64,000 nt of DNA from JABMNT01 sp048262255. GTDB taxonomy: Bacteria; Pseudomonadota; Alphaproteobacteria; Rhodospirillales; Casp-alpha2. A model generated the notes under the pieces. That model was not told the DNA's origin, did no database searches, and saw only the letters and a list, made by a program, of their open reading frames with translations. This document shows positions 27,802 to 35,351 of this stretch, one piece after another; position 1 is the first letter of the stretch, and the number at the start of each line of letters is the position of its first letter. The DNA lies in assembly GCA_048262255.1 (NCBI GenBank), contig JBLXFH010000001.1, positions 1,798,001 through 1,862,000 of the forward strand, in the 5' to 3' direction. The translations under genes were made by a program, and so were the position numbers.

Positions 27802-28428
27802 ATGAGCCGGTTACTCGCCATATCTTCAAGCCCCAACCCTGCCGGATCCAAAACCAAGGCGTTGATTGACCAGTTTATTCAGGACTGGTCGGCCAAAGAC
27901 CCGAAAGCTGAAGTCACCACCCGGGATTTAGGCACCAACCCGCCGCCGCATCTCGACGGCCAGACGATTGGCGCCTTTTACACGCCAGCGGAGGATCTCA
28001 GTGATACGCAAAAAACACAGCTCGCATATTCCGATACTGTCATTGCCGAACTGCAGGAGGCTGACGTTATTTTGATTGGCGCACCCATGCATAACTTCGG
28101 TATTCCGTCGAGCCTGAAGGCCTGGATTGACCATGTCGCGCGGGTTGGCAAGACGTTCAAATATGGCGACAACGGTCCTGTTGGGCTGTTGAAAGATAAA
28201 AAAGTCTTCATTTTGGCGGCGCGCGGCGGCGATTATTCAGAAAACAGCCCCGCCCACCCGATGGACCAGATCACGCCGTATCTGAAAACCGTTCTTGGTT
28301 TTATCGGCCTGACGGATGTGACTTTTATCAATGCGGAAGGCGTCGCCATGGGTGAAGACGGGCTTGTGGCGGCTCGAAACAAGGTTTCAGAGCGGGTTTT
28401 AGAAACAGCGCCGAAAAAGGCGGCCTGA
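27802..28428 (+). CDS. azoR: FMN-dependent NADH:quinone reductase / azoreductase
   Basis: 208-residue flavodoxin-fold enzyme that reduces quinones and azo bonds with NADH, probably protecting against electrophilic quinones. The FMN phosphate loop SSPNPAGSKTKAL (~9-21), the GAPMHNFGIPSSLKAWIDHVAR block (~93-114) and the RGGDY loop are characteristic of AzoR/AcpD. Preceded by AAAGGAA. The divergent LysR gene is its likely regulator. A GC-rich hairpin follows the stop. Confidence 0.92.
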   Translation: MSRLLAISSSPNPAGSKTKALIDQFIQDWSAKDPKAEVTTRDLGTNPPPHLDGQTIGAFYTPAEDLSDTQKTQLAYSDTVIAELQEADVILIGAPMHNFGIPSSLKAWIDHVARVGKTFKYGDNGPVGLLKDKKVFILAARGGDYSENSPAHPMDQITPYLKTVLGFIGLTDVTFINAEGVAMGEDGLVAARNKVSERVLETAPKKAA

Positions 28429-28456
28429 TAGGCGCATAGATAGATGGGCAAGTCTT

Positions 28457-28496
28457 GCCGGGAGCGGGAACAGATGATCCGTTTTCTGCTCCCGGC
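28457..28496 (+). terminator. Hairpin terminator after azoR
   Basis: GCCGGGAGC (28457-28465) pairs perfectly with GCTCCCGGC (28488-28496); the loop is 22 bases and can form weaker inner pairs. A T run (GGTTTTT) occurs about a dozen bases further. The large loop and delayed T tract make it an imperfect intrinsic terminator, but its place after the azoR stop fits. Confidence 0.55.
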
Positions 28497-28541
28497 GGGC
28501 TGTAATGGTTTTTAAGTATCTGTAAAACAACAAAATAATTT

Positions 28542-28558
28542 TTGGCACGAGGTATGCA
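28542..28558 (+). promoter_or_regulatory. Sigma-54 promoter of the flgG-like gene
   Basis: TTGGCACGAGGTATGCA matches the RpoN consensus: GG at 28544-28545 and GC at 28556-28557 are separated by exactly ten bases, with the -24 element TTGGCACG perfect and one departure in the -12 element. The start site would be near 28569, leaving a 5' leader of about 65 bases before the flgG-like ATG. RpoN promoters drive middle and late flagellar genes in several alphaproteobacteria. Confidence 0.75.
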
Positions 28559-28633
28559 TTGCTTTAGGCGAACCCATCCGGGTTGTGGAAGATGCGGATG
28601 GATCAAAAATGAAAAAACCTAAAGGACGGGAAA

Positions 28634-29413
28634 ATGGACGCCTTACAAATTTCAGCTACGGGGATGCTCGCCCAAGAGCGCAGAACCGAGGTTGTTGCCA
28701 ACAATTTGGCAAATATGAACTCGACGGGATATCAACGTCGCCGACTTGAGTTCAGTGCACTGATTTACAAAAATGCATCGCGGCCGGCAATGCGGGAATC
28801 CTCACCCAGCGAGTCTGTCCCGGGCGGGGTTCATTCGGGGCTGGGCGTCAAGGCGGCGGCCACCTACCGGGTCACCGAGCAGGGCCATATGAAATCAACG
28901 GCAAACCCTTTTGATGTGGCCATTCAGGGCAGTGGGTATTTTCAGATACAATTGCCCAATGGTGAAATTGCCTATACCCGCAATGGCAATTTCCAGATTA
29001 GCCCGGCAGGTGAAATTGTGACCCAAGATGGTTTTCCTGTGCAGCCGGGGATTACGGTTCCGACAGATGCACAGAAGGTCACCATAAATGCAACGGGCGA
29101 AGTTGTGGTGAAAATACCTGGTCAGGCAGACCCGGTCAGTGCGGGCATTATTCAGGTTGCTCTATTTCCTAATGAGGGTGGGATGCAGCCTTTGGGCAAC
29201 AGCCTGTTTGCCGCAACCGAGCAGTCCGGAGCGCCTGCGACGAGCAATCCGGGACAAACGGATGCCGGATCGTTGCTGCAGGGATTTGTTGAAGCTTCCA
29301 ATGTCAATCCCATTGAAGAAATCAGCAACCTGATCAAGGCGCAGCGTGCCTACGACATGAACTCCAAAGTCATGGCGACAGCTGACAAAATGATGGCCCC
29401 GATTGGTGCTTAA
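28634..29413 (+). CDS. FlgG-like flagellar distal rod protein, isolated gene
   Basis: 259 residues, the same length as FlgG. The N-terminus has the rod signature in MLAQERRTEVVANNLANMNSTGYQRRR, the centre has GVKAAATYRVTEQG and DVAIQGSGYFQI, and the C-terminus ends with the conserved NLIKAQRAYDMNSKVMATADKMM. Secreted without signal peptide by the flagellar type III system. It lies alone, behind a sigma-54 promoter and with its own terminator, and no other flagellar gene is in 64 kb; a normal flgG lies in the flgBC-flgFG-flgH cluster. It may be the organism's main FlgG displaced, a second paralogue, or FlgF; FlgG is the closest match by eye. Confidence 0.85.
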   Translation: MDALQISATGMLAQERRTEVVANNLANMNSTGYQRRRLEFSALIYKNASRPAMRESSPSESVPGGVHSGLGVKAAATYRVTEQGHMKSTANPFDVAIQGSGYFQIQLPNGEIAYTRNGNFQISPAGEIVTQDGFPVQPGITVPTDAQKVTINATGEVVVKIPGQADPVSAGIIQVALFPNEGGMQPLGNSLFAATEQSGAPATSNPGQTDAGSLLQGFVEASNVNPIEEISNLIKAQRAYDMNSKVMATADKMMAPIGA

Positions 29414-29426
29414 GAGGGCTGAATAA

Positions 29427-29481
29427 AAGCGAAAGCGGAATGAAGGGTTTTGATCTCTCTCCTTCGTTCCGCTTTCAGCTT
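29427..29481. terminator. Bidirectional terminator between flgG-like and EEP genes
   Basis: A long stem pairs GAAAGCGGAATGAAGG with CCTTCGTTCCGCTTTC (one mismatch), extended outward by AAGC/GCTT. A-run on one side and TTTTG on the other let it work for both converging transcripts. It overlaps the last codons of the EEP-family gene. Confidence 0.8.
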
Positions 29482-30350
29482 TTGAATTCCATGTAAATCG
29501 GGTGGTGATCGGATCCCATGGCGCTTTGATCGACGCGCATGGATACGGCTTTCGCCGCCAGATCGACCGTCGCCAGCGCGTAATCGATGCGCGTGTCACC
29601 TTCATCATCAGGGCAGGTTTTCGATTCAGAGCCGTTTAGGGAATGACCCAGATGGGTCCAGAGATCAACCAGTCCATCAAGCTTGGTCAGGCGCCCGTAT
29701 TTGGTGTCATAGGCTCCGACCAAAAGCTCGTACTCCTTTGAATCCGGCTCCAGATTAAAGTCCCCCATCAATAAAGCGCTCGTCGGCATTGCGGGTTCCG
29801 GCCCATCCGCCGTCCAATGGCTGCTGGCTCCCTTACCGCTCCAGGCGCCGCCTTCGCGCGGTGCTGTGCGCAACACCTTCAGAAGATAGCGAACTTGCCG
29901 GAGGCGCTCAGGCGCGGCGGCATGGCCGAGATGAATGCTGTAGACCCGCATGGGGCCCAGAGCTCCGTCTATCACGCCTTCCAGGGCAGAGCGTTGCAGG
30001 GCCAGCGGTGTGACCATGCCGTATTTCGGCAGCAAGTGGTTGCGGCTGGAAAGAATGGGGGTTTTGCTGAGCAGCATGTTGCCGAACTGGCGACGGCGGT
30101 TGATCAGTTTGCCCTGATCGTTGCGGATACTGGCATCAAGATCGACGCCGGGGCCATAGGCGTAATAATGTTCGGGAAACAAATCGGCAAGTTCCGCCAC
30201 CTGGTCGGTCATGCCGGTTTTCGAATTAAAGCGCTCCACTTCCTGCAAAGCGATAACATCAGCATCGCCAATCTCGTCGGCAATCCTTTGCAGATCTATA
30301 CACTCATCCTTGCCGGTACCGTACTGGATGTTATAGCTGACAAATTTCAT
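29475..30350 (-). CDS. Endonuclease/exonuclease/phosphatase family protein
   Basis: Metal-dependent phosphodiesterase of the EEP fold (DNase I/exonuclease III/inositol phosphatase relatives), about 291 residues. MKFVSYNIQYG at the start, ALQEVERF (Glu metal ligand), HLGHAA, LMGDFNLEPDS and the C-terminal GSDHHPIYMEF contain the catalytic residues. Start chosen at ATG 30350 because GGAG lies 8 bases upstream; a GTG at 30371 would add seven residues. No signal peptide. The substrate may be nucleic acid, phospholipid or a small phosphodiester; the sequence does not decide. Confidence 0.87.
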   Translation of the reverse strand: MKFVSYNIQYGTGKDECIDLQRIADEIGDADVIALQEVERFNSKTGMTDQVAELADLFPEHYYAYGPGVDLDASIRNDQGKLINRRRQFGNMLLSKTPILSSRNHLLPKYGMVTPLALQRSALEGVIDGALGPMRVYSIHLGHAAAPERLRQVRYLLKVLRTAPREGGAWSGKGASSHWTADGPEPAMPTSALLMGDFNLEPDSKEYELLVGAYDTKYGRLTKLDGLVDLWTHLGHSLNGSESKTCPDDEGDTRIDYALATVDLAAKAVSMRVDQSAMGSDHHPIYMEFKS

Positions 30351-30435
30351 GGGGAAATCTCCATAGGACACAGTGTCTGAACAAGGAACACCATTTGAAC
30401 GAAACTTGAAACAGGGAACAAGCAGGAAAAGTCCA

Positions 30436-31686
30436 ATGTTGCAATTGTTGCTCTCTTGCCCTCCTACTCATCGTCTTATGTCATCGCATTCGAAATATAC
30501 CGCCTTGCCAACTGTCGTTGCTGTTACGCTTTCCGTTCAGGCGCTGGCCAGCATGAGCGCGATTATTCCCTCGGCTATTGCCCCGGAACTGGCTGCCGCG
30601 CATGGTGTGCCGGGCTCTTTGATCGGGCTTCAGGTCAGCTGCATCTACATTGGCGCCATGCTGACATCGGCCATTGGCGGTGCGGTTGTCCGCCGCTACG
30701 GCGCTTTGCGGTGCTCGCAGATCGCACTTTCTCTGGCTGCAACGGGCGGGTTGTTAACGGCCGTTCCCTGGTTGGCTGCGGTTGCCATTGGAGCGTTTTT
30801 TGTCGGTTTGGGGTATGGTCTGACCAATCCGCCTTCGTCGCATATGCTGATGAAGGTGACGAACGAAAAAAACCGTAATCTGGTGTTTTCCATTAAACAG
30901 ACGGGTGTGCCGCTGGGCGGCGTCATCGCCGGCTTGATGGCACCGCCGCTGGCCTTGCATTTCGGATGGCAGCTGGCGCTGGTTACCGGCGCCGCCATTG
31001 CTTTTGGGTTCATGATTTTCATTTCCCTGTTTCGGTCCCATTGGGATCAGGACCGGGATCTGACGGCAACGCTGCGCGGCAATCCATTTCGCGATGCCGG
31101 GTTGGTCTGGAAACACGGTGGCTTGCGCTGGATATCTTTGGCGGCTTTTGCCTTTTCGGCCATGCAGGTGGGGTTATCCACTTTTACGGTGACCATGCTG
31201 GTCGGTGACCTGAGTTTCAGCCTGATTGAAGCGGGTGCCGTGCTGGCGGTTTTGCAGGTGGCGGGGGTTAGTGGGCGTGTTTTATGGGGCTGGCTGGCGG
31301 ACCGCACCGGAAAGCCGAGTGGCGTTTTGGTATTTATTACGCTGGCCACCATACTCGGGGTGGTGCTGCTGGCTTTCTTTGATCAAGACACACCACCGCT
31401 GTTGATCTACGGGCTGCTGGCGATGCTGGGGTTAACGGCGATTGGCTGGAACGGTGTTTATCTGGCGGAAATCGCCCGTCTGGCACCAACAGGGTTGATC
31501 GGCACGGCAACAGGATCGTCTTTGGTGGTGACCTATGTAGGGGTGATGCTCGGGCCGGCGACAATTGCTTTAATCTATGGTTTTGCCGGATCCTATACCC
31601 TGTCCTTTGCGCTATTTGCCCTGGTGCCGCTGGCCGGATTATTTTTTGTCATCCAGGCGCGCAAGTTTGGTAAGGCGGAAGGATGA
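30436..31686 (+). CDS. MFS transporter
   Basis: Major facilitator protein with about 12 helices, of the CynX/NimT-like branch. After an N-terminal leader, helices begin at TALPTVVAVTLSVQALASMSAIIP; the loop 2-3 motif appears as GGAVVRRYGALR. Start taken at ATG 30436, which has AGGAAAAG 5 bases upstream; an internal ATG at 30478 gives a more compact N-terminus and is also possible. Substrate unknown. Its last 48 bases overlap, on the opposite strand, the end of an EF-hand gene. Confidence 0.85.
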   Translation: MLQLLLSCPPTHRLMSSHSKYTALPTVVAVTLSVQALASMSAIIPSAIAPELAAAHGVPGSLIGLQVSCIYIGAMLTSAIGGAVVRRYGALRCSQIALSLAATGGLLTAVPWLAAVAIGAFFVGLGYGLTNPPSSHMLMKVTNEKNRNLVFSIKQTGVPLGGVIAGLMAPPLALHFGWQLALVTGAAIAFGFMIFISLFRSHWDQDRDLTATLRGNPFRDAGLVWKHGGLRWISLAAFAFSAMQVGLSTFTVTMLVGDLSFSLIEAGAVLAVLQVAGVSGRVLWGWLADRTGKPSGVLVFITLATILGVVLLAFFDQDTPPLLIYGLLAMLGLTAIGWNGVYLAEIARLAPTGLIGTATGSSLVVTYVGVMLGPATIALIYGFAGSYTLSFALFALVPLAGLFFVIQARKFGKAEG

Positions 31687-32157
31687 GGGCGCGCTATAGG
31701 CGGCATGGCGCTTGCGCTGGGCATATTGATCCCGCATTTTTTTACGAAACCGATCAAGATCATTTTCTGAAATCCGACCGTCCCGATTGTCGTCCAGTTG
31801 CTGGAAACGTAGGCGCGACGGGCTGAGGTATTCATCAAACCGGATCCCGCCATCATGGTTGAGGTCTAGCTTCGAGAACCAGCGTGCTGAACTTTCCGTA
31901 ATTGTGTATTCAGTCGGCGAAAGAGAACCGTCCCGGTTGAGGTCGAGCCGGGTAAACTGCTGCCCGCGCTTTTTCAAAAATTCACGAAGTGTGATCGCGC
32001 CATTGGCGTCGGCGTCGACCTTTTGGAACCAGCGGCTAGCCCGGTTTTCTTCTGCGGCACCGGCAGGCAGAACGGTCAGTCCGGCAATAGCCAATCCAAG
32101 CAAGGAGGTTTTTTTGATCTTACTGGTCACGGGCTGATTTCGCAATTTGCTGAACAT
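31639..32157 (-). CDS. Secreted four-EF-hand protein
   Basis: 172 residues: basic N-terminus and hydrophobic signal segment (LLGLAIAGLTVLPAGAA) followed by four canonical 12-residue EF-hand loops at about 48-59, 72-83, 98-109 and 122-133, each with Asp at position 1 and Glu, Asp or a similar residue at position 12. It is therefore a periplasmic or exported calcium-binding protein. Its start overlaps the preceding EF-hand gene by 38 bases if ATG 32157 is used; a GTG at 32130 would shorten the overlap to 11 bases and still leave a signal peptide. Its 3' end runs 48 bases into the antisense of the MFS gene. Confidence 0.82.
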   Translation of the reverse strand: MFSKLRNQPVTSKIKKTSLLGLAIAGLTVLPAGAAEENRASRWFQKVDADANGAITLREFLKKRGQQFTRLDLNRDGSLSPTEYTITESSARWFSKLDLNHDGGIRFDEYLSPSRLRFQQLDDNRDGRISENDLDRFRKKMRDQYAQRKRHAAYSAPSSFRLTKLARLDDKK

Positions 32158-32551
32158 TACTGTATTTGCGAACTTTCCGCTGGAAATTGAGGGCCTCGCG
32201 CGGTGTTATCCGGCCATCGCCATCAATATCGATAATGCCGAAACGGCTTCGGCCTTTCTCCTCAAACTCGGCCAAAGTCACGTACCCGTCGGCATTGTCG
32301 TCCATGCGGTGGACGTGCTGGCTCCAGTTGGAACTGCCAACCACTTCGCTGGCGGATATTTGGTTATCCCGATTGATGTCAAAAATGGCGAACCGCTCAT
32401 AGCGGGTCGCCTGCAATTCGCCCAGGGAAATCCCGCCATCACCATTGTAATCAAGCGCTTTGAACCAGTTTTCACGGGGCACCTCACCGGCAATCGCAGA
32501 AACGGCCAGCAGTAACCCTGCAACAACACCCAAAAATGCACTTTTCATCAT
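32120..32551 (-). CDS. Secreted four-EF-hand protein, tandem paralogue
   Basis: 143 residues from ATG 32551 (or ATG 32548, better spaced from the AAGGGG ribosome site). Signal peptide MMKSAFLGVVAGLLLAVSAIAG, then four EF-hand loops at about 34-45, 58-69, 84-95 and 108-119. Loop 2 (DINRDNQISASE) has Asn instead of Gly at position 6 and may bind calcium poorly. It shares its layout with the gene that follows and overlaps it, so the pair arose by duplication and is made from one transcript. Confidence 0.83.
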   Translation of the reverse strand: MMKSAFLGVVAGLLLAVSAIAGEVPRENWFKALDYNGDGGISLGELQATRYERFAIFDINRDNQISASEVVGSSNWSQHVHRMDDNADGYVTLAEFEEKGRSRFGIIDIDGDGRITPREALNFQRKVRKYSNVQQIAKSARDQ

Positions 32552-32793
32552 ATAGCCCCTTAATTCCAAAGGCCGATAGCAGCCAGGCGCAGGTCGGCGG
32601 AAGAATCAGAATACGGGGCAATTATGAATCCGGATTTAACATTGATGGTTAATTCGTAAATTTTAAAATGTTTTTAAAACAAGCGGTTAGAAACACAGGA
32701 TGGTTAAACATTTGCGGCTTTGTTGAATTTTCTTAGTGTAATTTCTGTTGAAAGCCCTAGGCCTGTCGTAATCCTAAAAGCCTGATGTCCAGC
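32552..32793. other. AT-rich intergenic stretch upstream of the EF-hand operon
   Basis: About 240 bases that must hold the promoter of the leftward EF-hand pair and the end of the hydrolase transcript. Strongly AT-rich around 32640-32690. I see no clear terminator hairpin and no open frame. Confidence 0.4.
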
Positions 32794-33747
32794 TTATTTT
32801 CCCTGGCTGGATTCTATAAATCTCGAGATTGCAGTGATCACTTTTGGCTCTAAAGGGAGACCCGGGTTTTGGTAAGTGGCCAATGGGCTGTCGGGGATGT
32901 TTGATTTCAGCATATGTGTTACTTCTGGTAACAAAACCAGCTCTGCATTTGCCAGCGCGCCAAACAATCGACGGGCATCGTCCGGCGTGACTTGAAGGTC
33001 TTTCCCGCCTTGCAGGACAAGAGTCGGCAAAGATACGCTCCGGGCTATTTCCGTAGGGTTATAAGTGAAGAGTTGCATCATATAGCGTTGCAGCCCACGC
33101 CTGAAAAGCGGGCGTAAAATCGGGGTGATGGCGTTTATGTCTTGGTAGCGCCCATTCTCTAGGCCGGTAACAAGTCGTTCCAGTTCAACCAGATAGGGGG
33201 CATTCGCTGGATTGTTTCGAAATTGTACCCGCATCAATTCAGCAATTTTCCGGCCAGGGGTGGAAAGCAGAATTATGCCACAGGGCTGAAAACCCCGGGC
33301 CGCAGCAACCAGCGCGACAAGGCCCCCTTCGCTATGGCCGGCTATCCAGATACAGTTCGTGTTAATTCGTTTGGCGAATCGATCAAGCCAAAGCCCGACA
33401 TCCTCAGCATAATCCTCAATTGTGGCATCCTCAGGGTTCGAAATAGCCGCCGCACTACCGAAAAATCCACGCTTGTCTATCCTGAGTGTGCTGTATCCAC
33501 GGTCTGATAAGCCTTCGGCAAGTAGCTTGTAGCTGTTGCTCTTCAGGCCAGCCGGGCCATTCCCATTGCGATCCGTTGGCCCCGAACCCGGGATGATGAT
33601 AATGCCCGCTTTTGCGTCTGGGACGATAAGTGCCTGTCCTTCCAATGCCCCGCTGGGGCCGGGGGCATTGAGCAATTCATCGGCTGTTGCGGGTTTCGAG
33701 AAAATAAGAAGTCCTGCTAGAAGTGAAAATGTAAACAGCCTGCCCAT
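32794..33747 (-). CDS. Secreted alpha/beta hydrolase
   Basis: From ATG 33747 the protein has 317 residues with a signal peptide (MGRLFTFSLLAGLLIFSKPATA). The core carries IIPGSGPTDRNGNG near the oxyanion site, nucleophile Ser139 in GHSEGG, a late Asp region (LQGGKDLQVTPDDA) and a His in PEVTHML. This is the pattern of the serine hydrolase family with an exported alpha/beta domain. ATG 33789 or a GTG at 33795 would add 14-16 residues before the signal; ribosome sites do not settle this. Lower GC than neighbours. Confidence 0.82.
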   Translation of the reverse strand: MGRLFTFSLLAGLLIFSKPATADELLNAPGPSGALEGQALIVPDAKAGIIIIPGSGPTDRNGNGPAGLKSNSYKLLAEGLSDRGYSTLRIDKRGFFGSAAAISNPEDATIEDYAEDVGLWLDRFAKRINTNCIWIAGHSEGGLVALVAAARGFQPCGIILLSTPGRKIAELMRVQFRNNPANAPYLVELERLVTGLENGRYQDINAITPILRPLFRRGLQRYMMQLFTYNPTEIARSVSLPTLVLQGGKDLQVTPDDARRLFGALANAELVLLPEVTHMLKSNIPDSPLATYQNPGLPLEPKVITAISRFIESSQGK

Positions 33748-33939
33748 AGCACTAATTATAATAATTCCTAAGAAACGGGCTTTGCGCATTCCCACGTAAT
33801 ATTACATAGAAGAAAAAGGCGTATTGCAACCCGTTGAAAAATCCACCCATGTATAAGCTGTCTCGTGCTTTCGAATCTTTAAAATCATTTTTCTAATAGT
33901 ATTCAGCGGTTTCAGAGAAGAATACAAAAGATCAAACTG

Positions 33940-33999
33940 TTATGGGAACGCGTTTTCGTTGTGAGTGTTTGAGGGTCGATTTCCCTTATGGGAACGCGT
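33940..33999. repeat. 14-base perfect direct repeat (two copies)
   Basis: TTATGGGAACGCGT occurs at 33940-33953 and again at 33986-33999, 46 bases apart start to start, within the 257-base gap upstream of the 34053 gene. The spacing is a little over four helical turns. It may be a pair of operator sites or a short repeat element. Confidence 0.6.
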
Positions 34000-34052
34000 A
34001 TGATTCTATAGACTTGGGTTCGAAATGAGCTAACAGCAGTGGAATTTTAATA

Positions 34053-34415
34053 ATGCCTTTTGTCCATAAAGACGCCGAGGGGAAAATCCTTGCCGTATAT
34101 GAGGAGCTTCTGGATGGAACGGAGGAAGTGGCTTCCGATGACCCGGCGCTTGTCGAGTTTATCACAAAAAATATTCCGTCTGCCCTCATTCAGGATGAAT
34201 GGGTTCAATCCGATTTGGCCCTGTCGCGGGTTGTCGAGGATTTGGTCGATGTACTGATTGAAAAGAACCTGATTATGTTTACGGACCTGCCCGATGGCGC
34301 TCAGCAAAAACTGATGGAACGTCGTGGATTGCGAAAAGAGTTTTCCTATGTCGAGAACTTGTTCGGCGATGATGAAAACGGTTTTGATGATGGCGATAAT
34401 GAGGGCATGTTCTAG
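34053..34415 (+). CDS. Tryptophan-synthase-beta-like small protein (conserved hypothetical)
   Basis: 120-residue acidic protein. MPFVHKDAEGKILAV at the start and SRVVEDLVDVLIEKNLIMFTDLPDGAQQKLMERRGLRK in the centre match a conserved proteobacterial family that databases often label tryptophan synthase subunit beta like; it has no resemblance to the TrpB active site and no such activity should be inferred. The C-terminus is very Asp/Glu-rich. It is followed 14 bases later by the DUF1194 gene. Confidence 0.7.
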   Translation: MPFVHKDAEGKILAVYEELLDGTEEVASDDPALVEFITKNIPSALIQDEWVQSDLALSRVVEDLVDVLIEKNLIMFTDLPDGAQQKLMERRGLRKEFSYVENLFGDDENGFDDGDNEGMF

Positions 34416-34429
34416 ATAAGGAGGCTTCC

Positions 34430-35245
34430 ATTAAACACATCTGTTGGGGTATTCCGGGGCTTTCGTTGCTTTTGTTCTGGCTTTTCGCCACGACCATGGC
34501 CCGCGCCGAGACCGTTGATCTGGCCCTCGTGTTTGCCGTTGATATTTCCGGCAGCGTTGATGATGAAGAAGCGCTTTTGCAGCGTGAAGGATATGTGCGG
34601 GCCCTGACCGATCCACGGGTGATTGAAACCATACAAAGAGGAAAACTCGGGCGCATAGCGGTCACCTATTTTGAATGGGCGGGCAGCCATTACCAGAATA
34701 CTCTGGTCGACTGGCAGGTGATCCATGATGCCCGCAGCGCCGATGCATTCGCCAAGGGCATTGCGGCTTCGCCACGAAAAATTGAGATGTACACCTCGAT
34801 TTCCGGGGCCATTGATTACGGCCTGCTGAGGTTGGTGGAGAATCCCCACGCAAGTAGCCGCCAAGCCATCGATGTCTCCGGCGACGGCGCCAATAATTCC
34901 GGCGAAATGCTGCCGCAGGCCCGGGACAGGGCGGTCAATCGCGGAATAACGATCAACGGATTGCCGATTGTAAATGACAGGCCGAGCCGCTTCGGGCGGC
35001 GGCAGATTGCCAATCTTGACGGTTATTATCGCGATTGCGTGATCGGTGGACCAAGAGCCTTTCTAATTGTCGCCAACGGATTTCTCGATTTTGCCCGGGC
35101 TATCAGGCGTAAGTTGATATTGGAGATTGCAGGCCGGCAACCCAGTTTGCAGGATGAGAGCTCTACCATCCAGACCGTCGCTATGCGATCATCTCCCCGG
35201 TGTGATGCCGGGGAAATGCGTCGACTGGACTACGACGATAATTAA
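34430..35245 (+). CDS. DUF1194 VWA-domain exported protein, probable ATT start
   Basis: Exported von Willebrand factor A protein of the DUF1194 family; the MIDAS starts DISGSVDDEE and the DGANNSG motif follows. The best start is ATT at 34430, since a perfect AAGGAGG (34418-34424) lies 5 bases before it and the reading gives a normal signal peptide (Lys, His, then WGIPGLSLLLFWLFATTMARA). The next legal start, TTG 34466, would lack the positive N-region and has no ribosome site. Length would be 271 residues. Role of the family unknown; VWA domains bind protein partners through a metal. Confidence 0.75.
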   Translation: MKHICWGIPGLSLLLFWLFATTMARAETVDLALVFAVDISGSVDDEEALLQREGYVRALTDPRVIETIQRGKLGRIAVTYFEWAGSHYQNTLVDWQVIHDARSADAFAKGIAASPRKIEMYTSISGAIDYGLLRLVENPHASSRQAIDVSGDGANNSGEMLPQARDRAVNRGITINGLPIVNDRPSRFGRRQIANLDGYYRDCVIGGPRAFLIVANGFLDFARAIRRKLILEIAGRQPSLQDESSTIQTVAMRSSPRCDAGEMRRLDYDDN

Positions 35246-35351
35246 ATCCGCTGGCAACCCGGCTTCTGGAAAAAGTAAGACCAGGTTTGTCGAAGGGGGG
35301 TAAAATATTCTACGATCAGACAGCAATGAAATAAAAAATCGGGAGCAGGGA

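Noticed and set aside
34053..34415. Annotation as tryptophan synthase beta
   Set aside because: Only a database label for this family; the protein has 120 residues and no PLP site.
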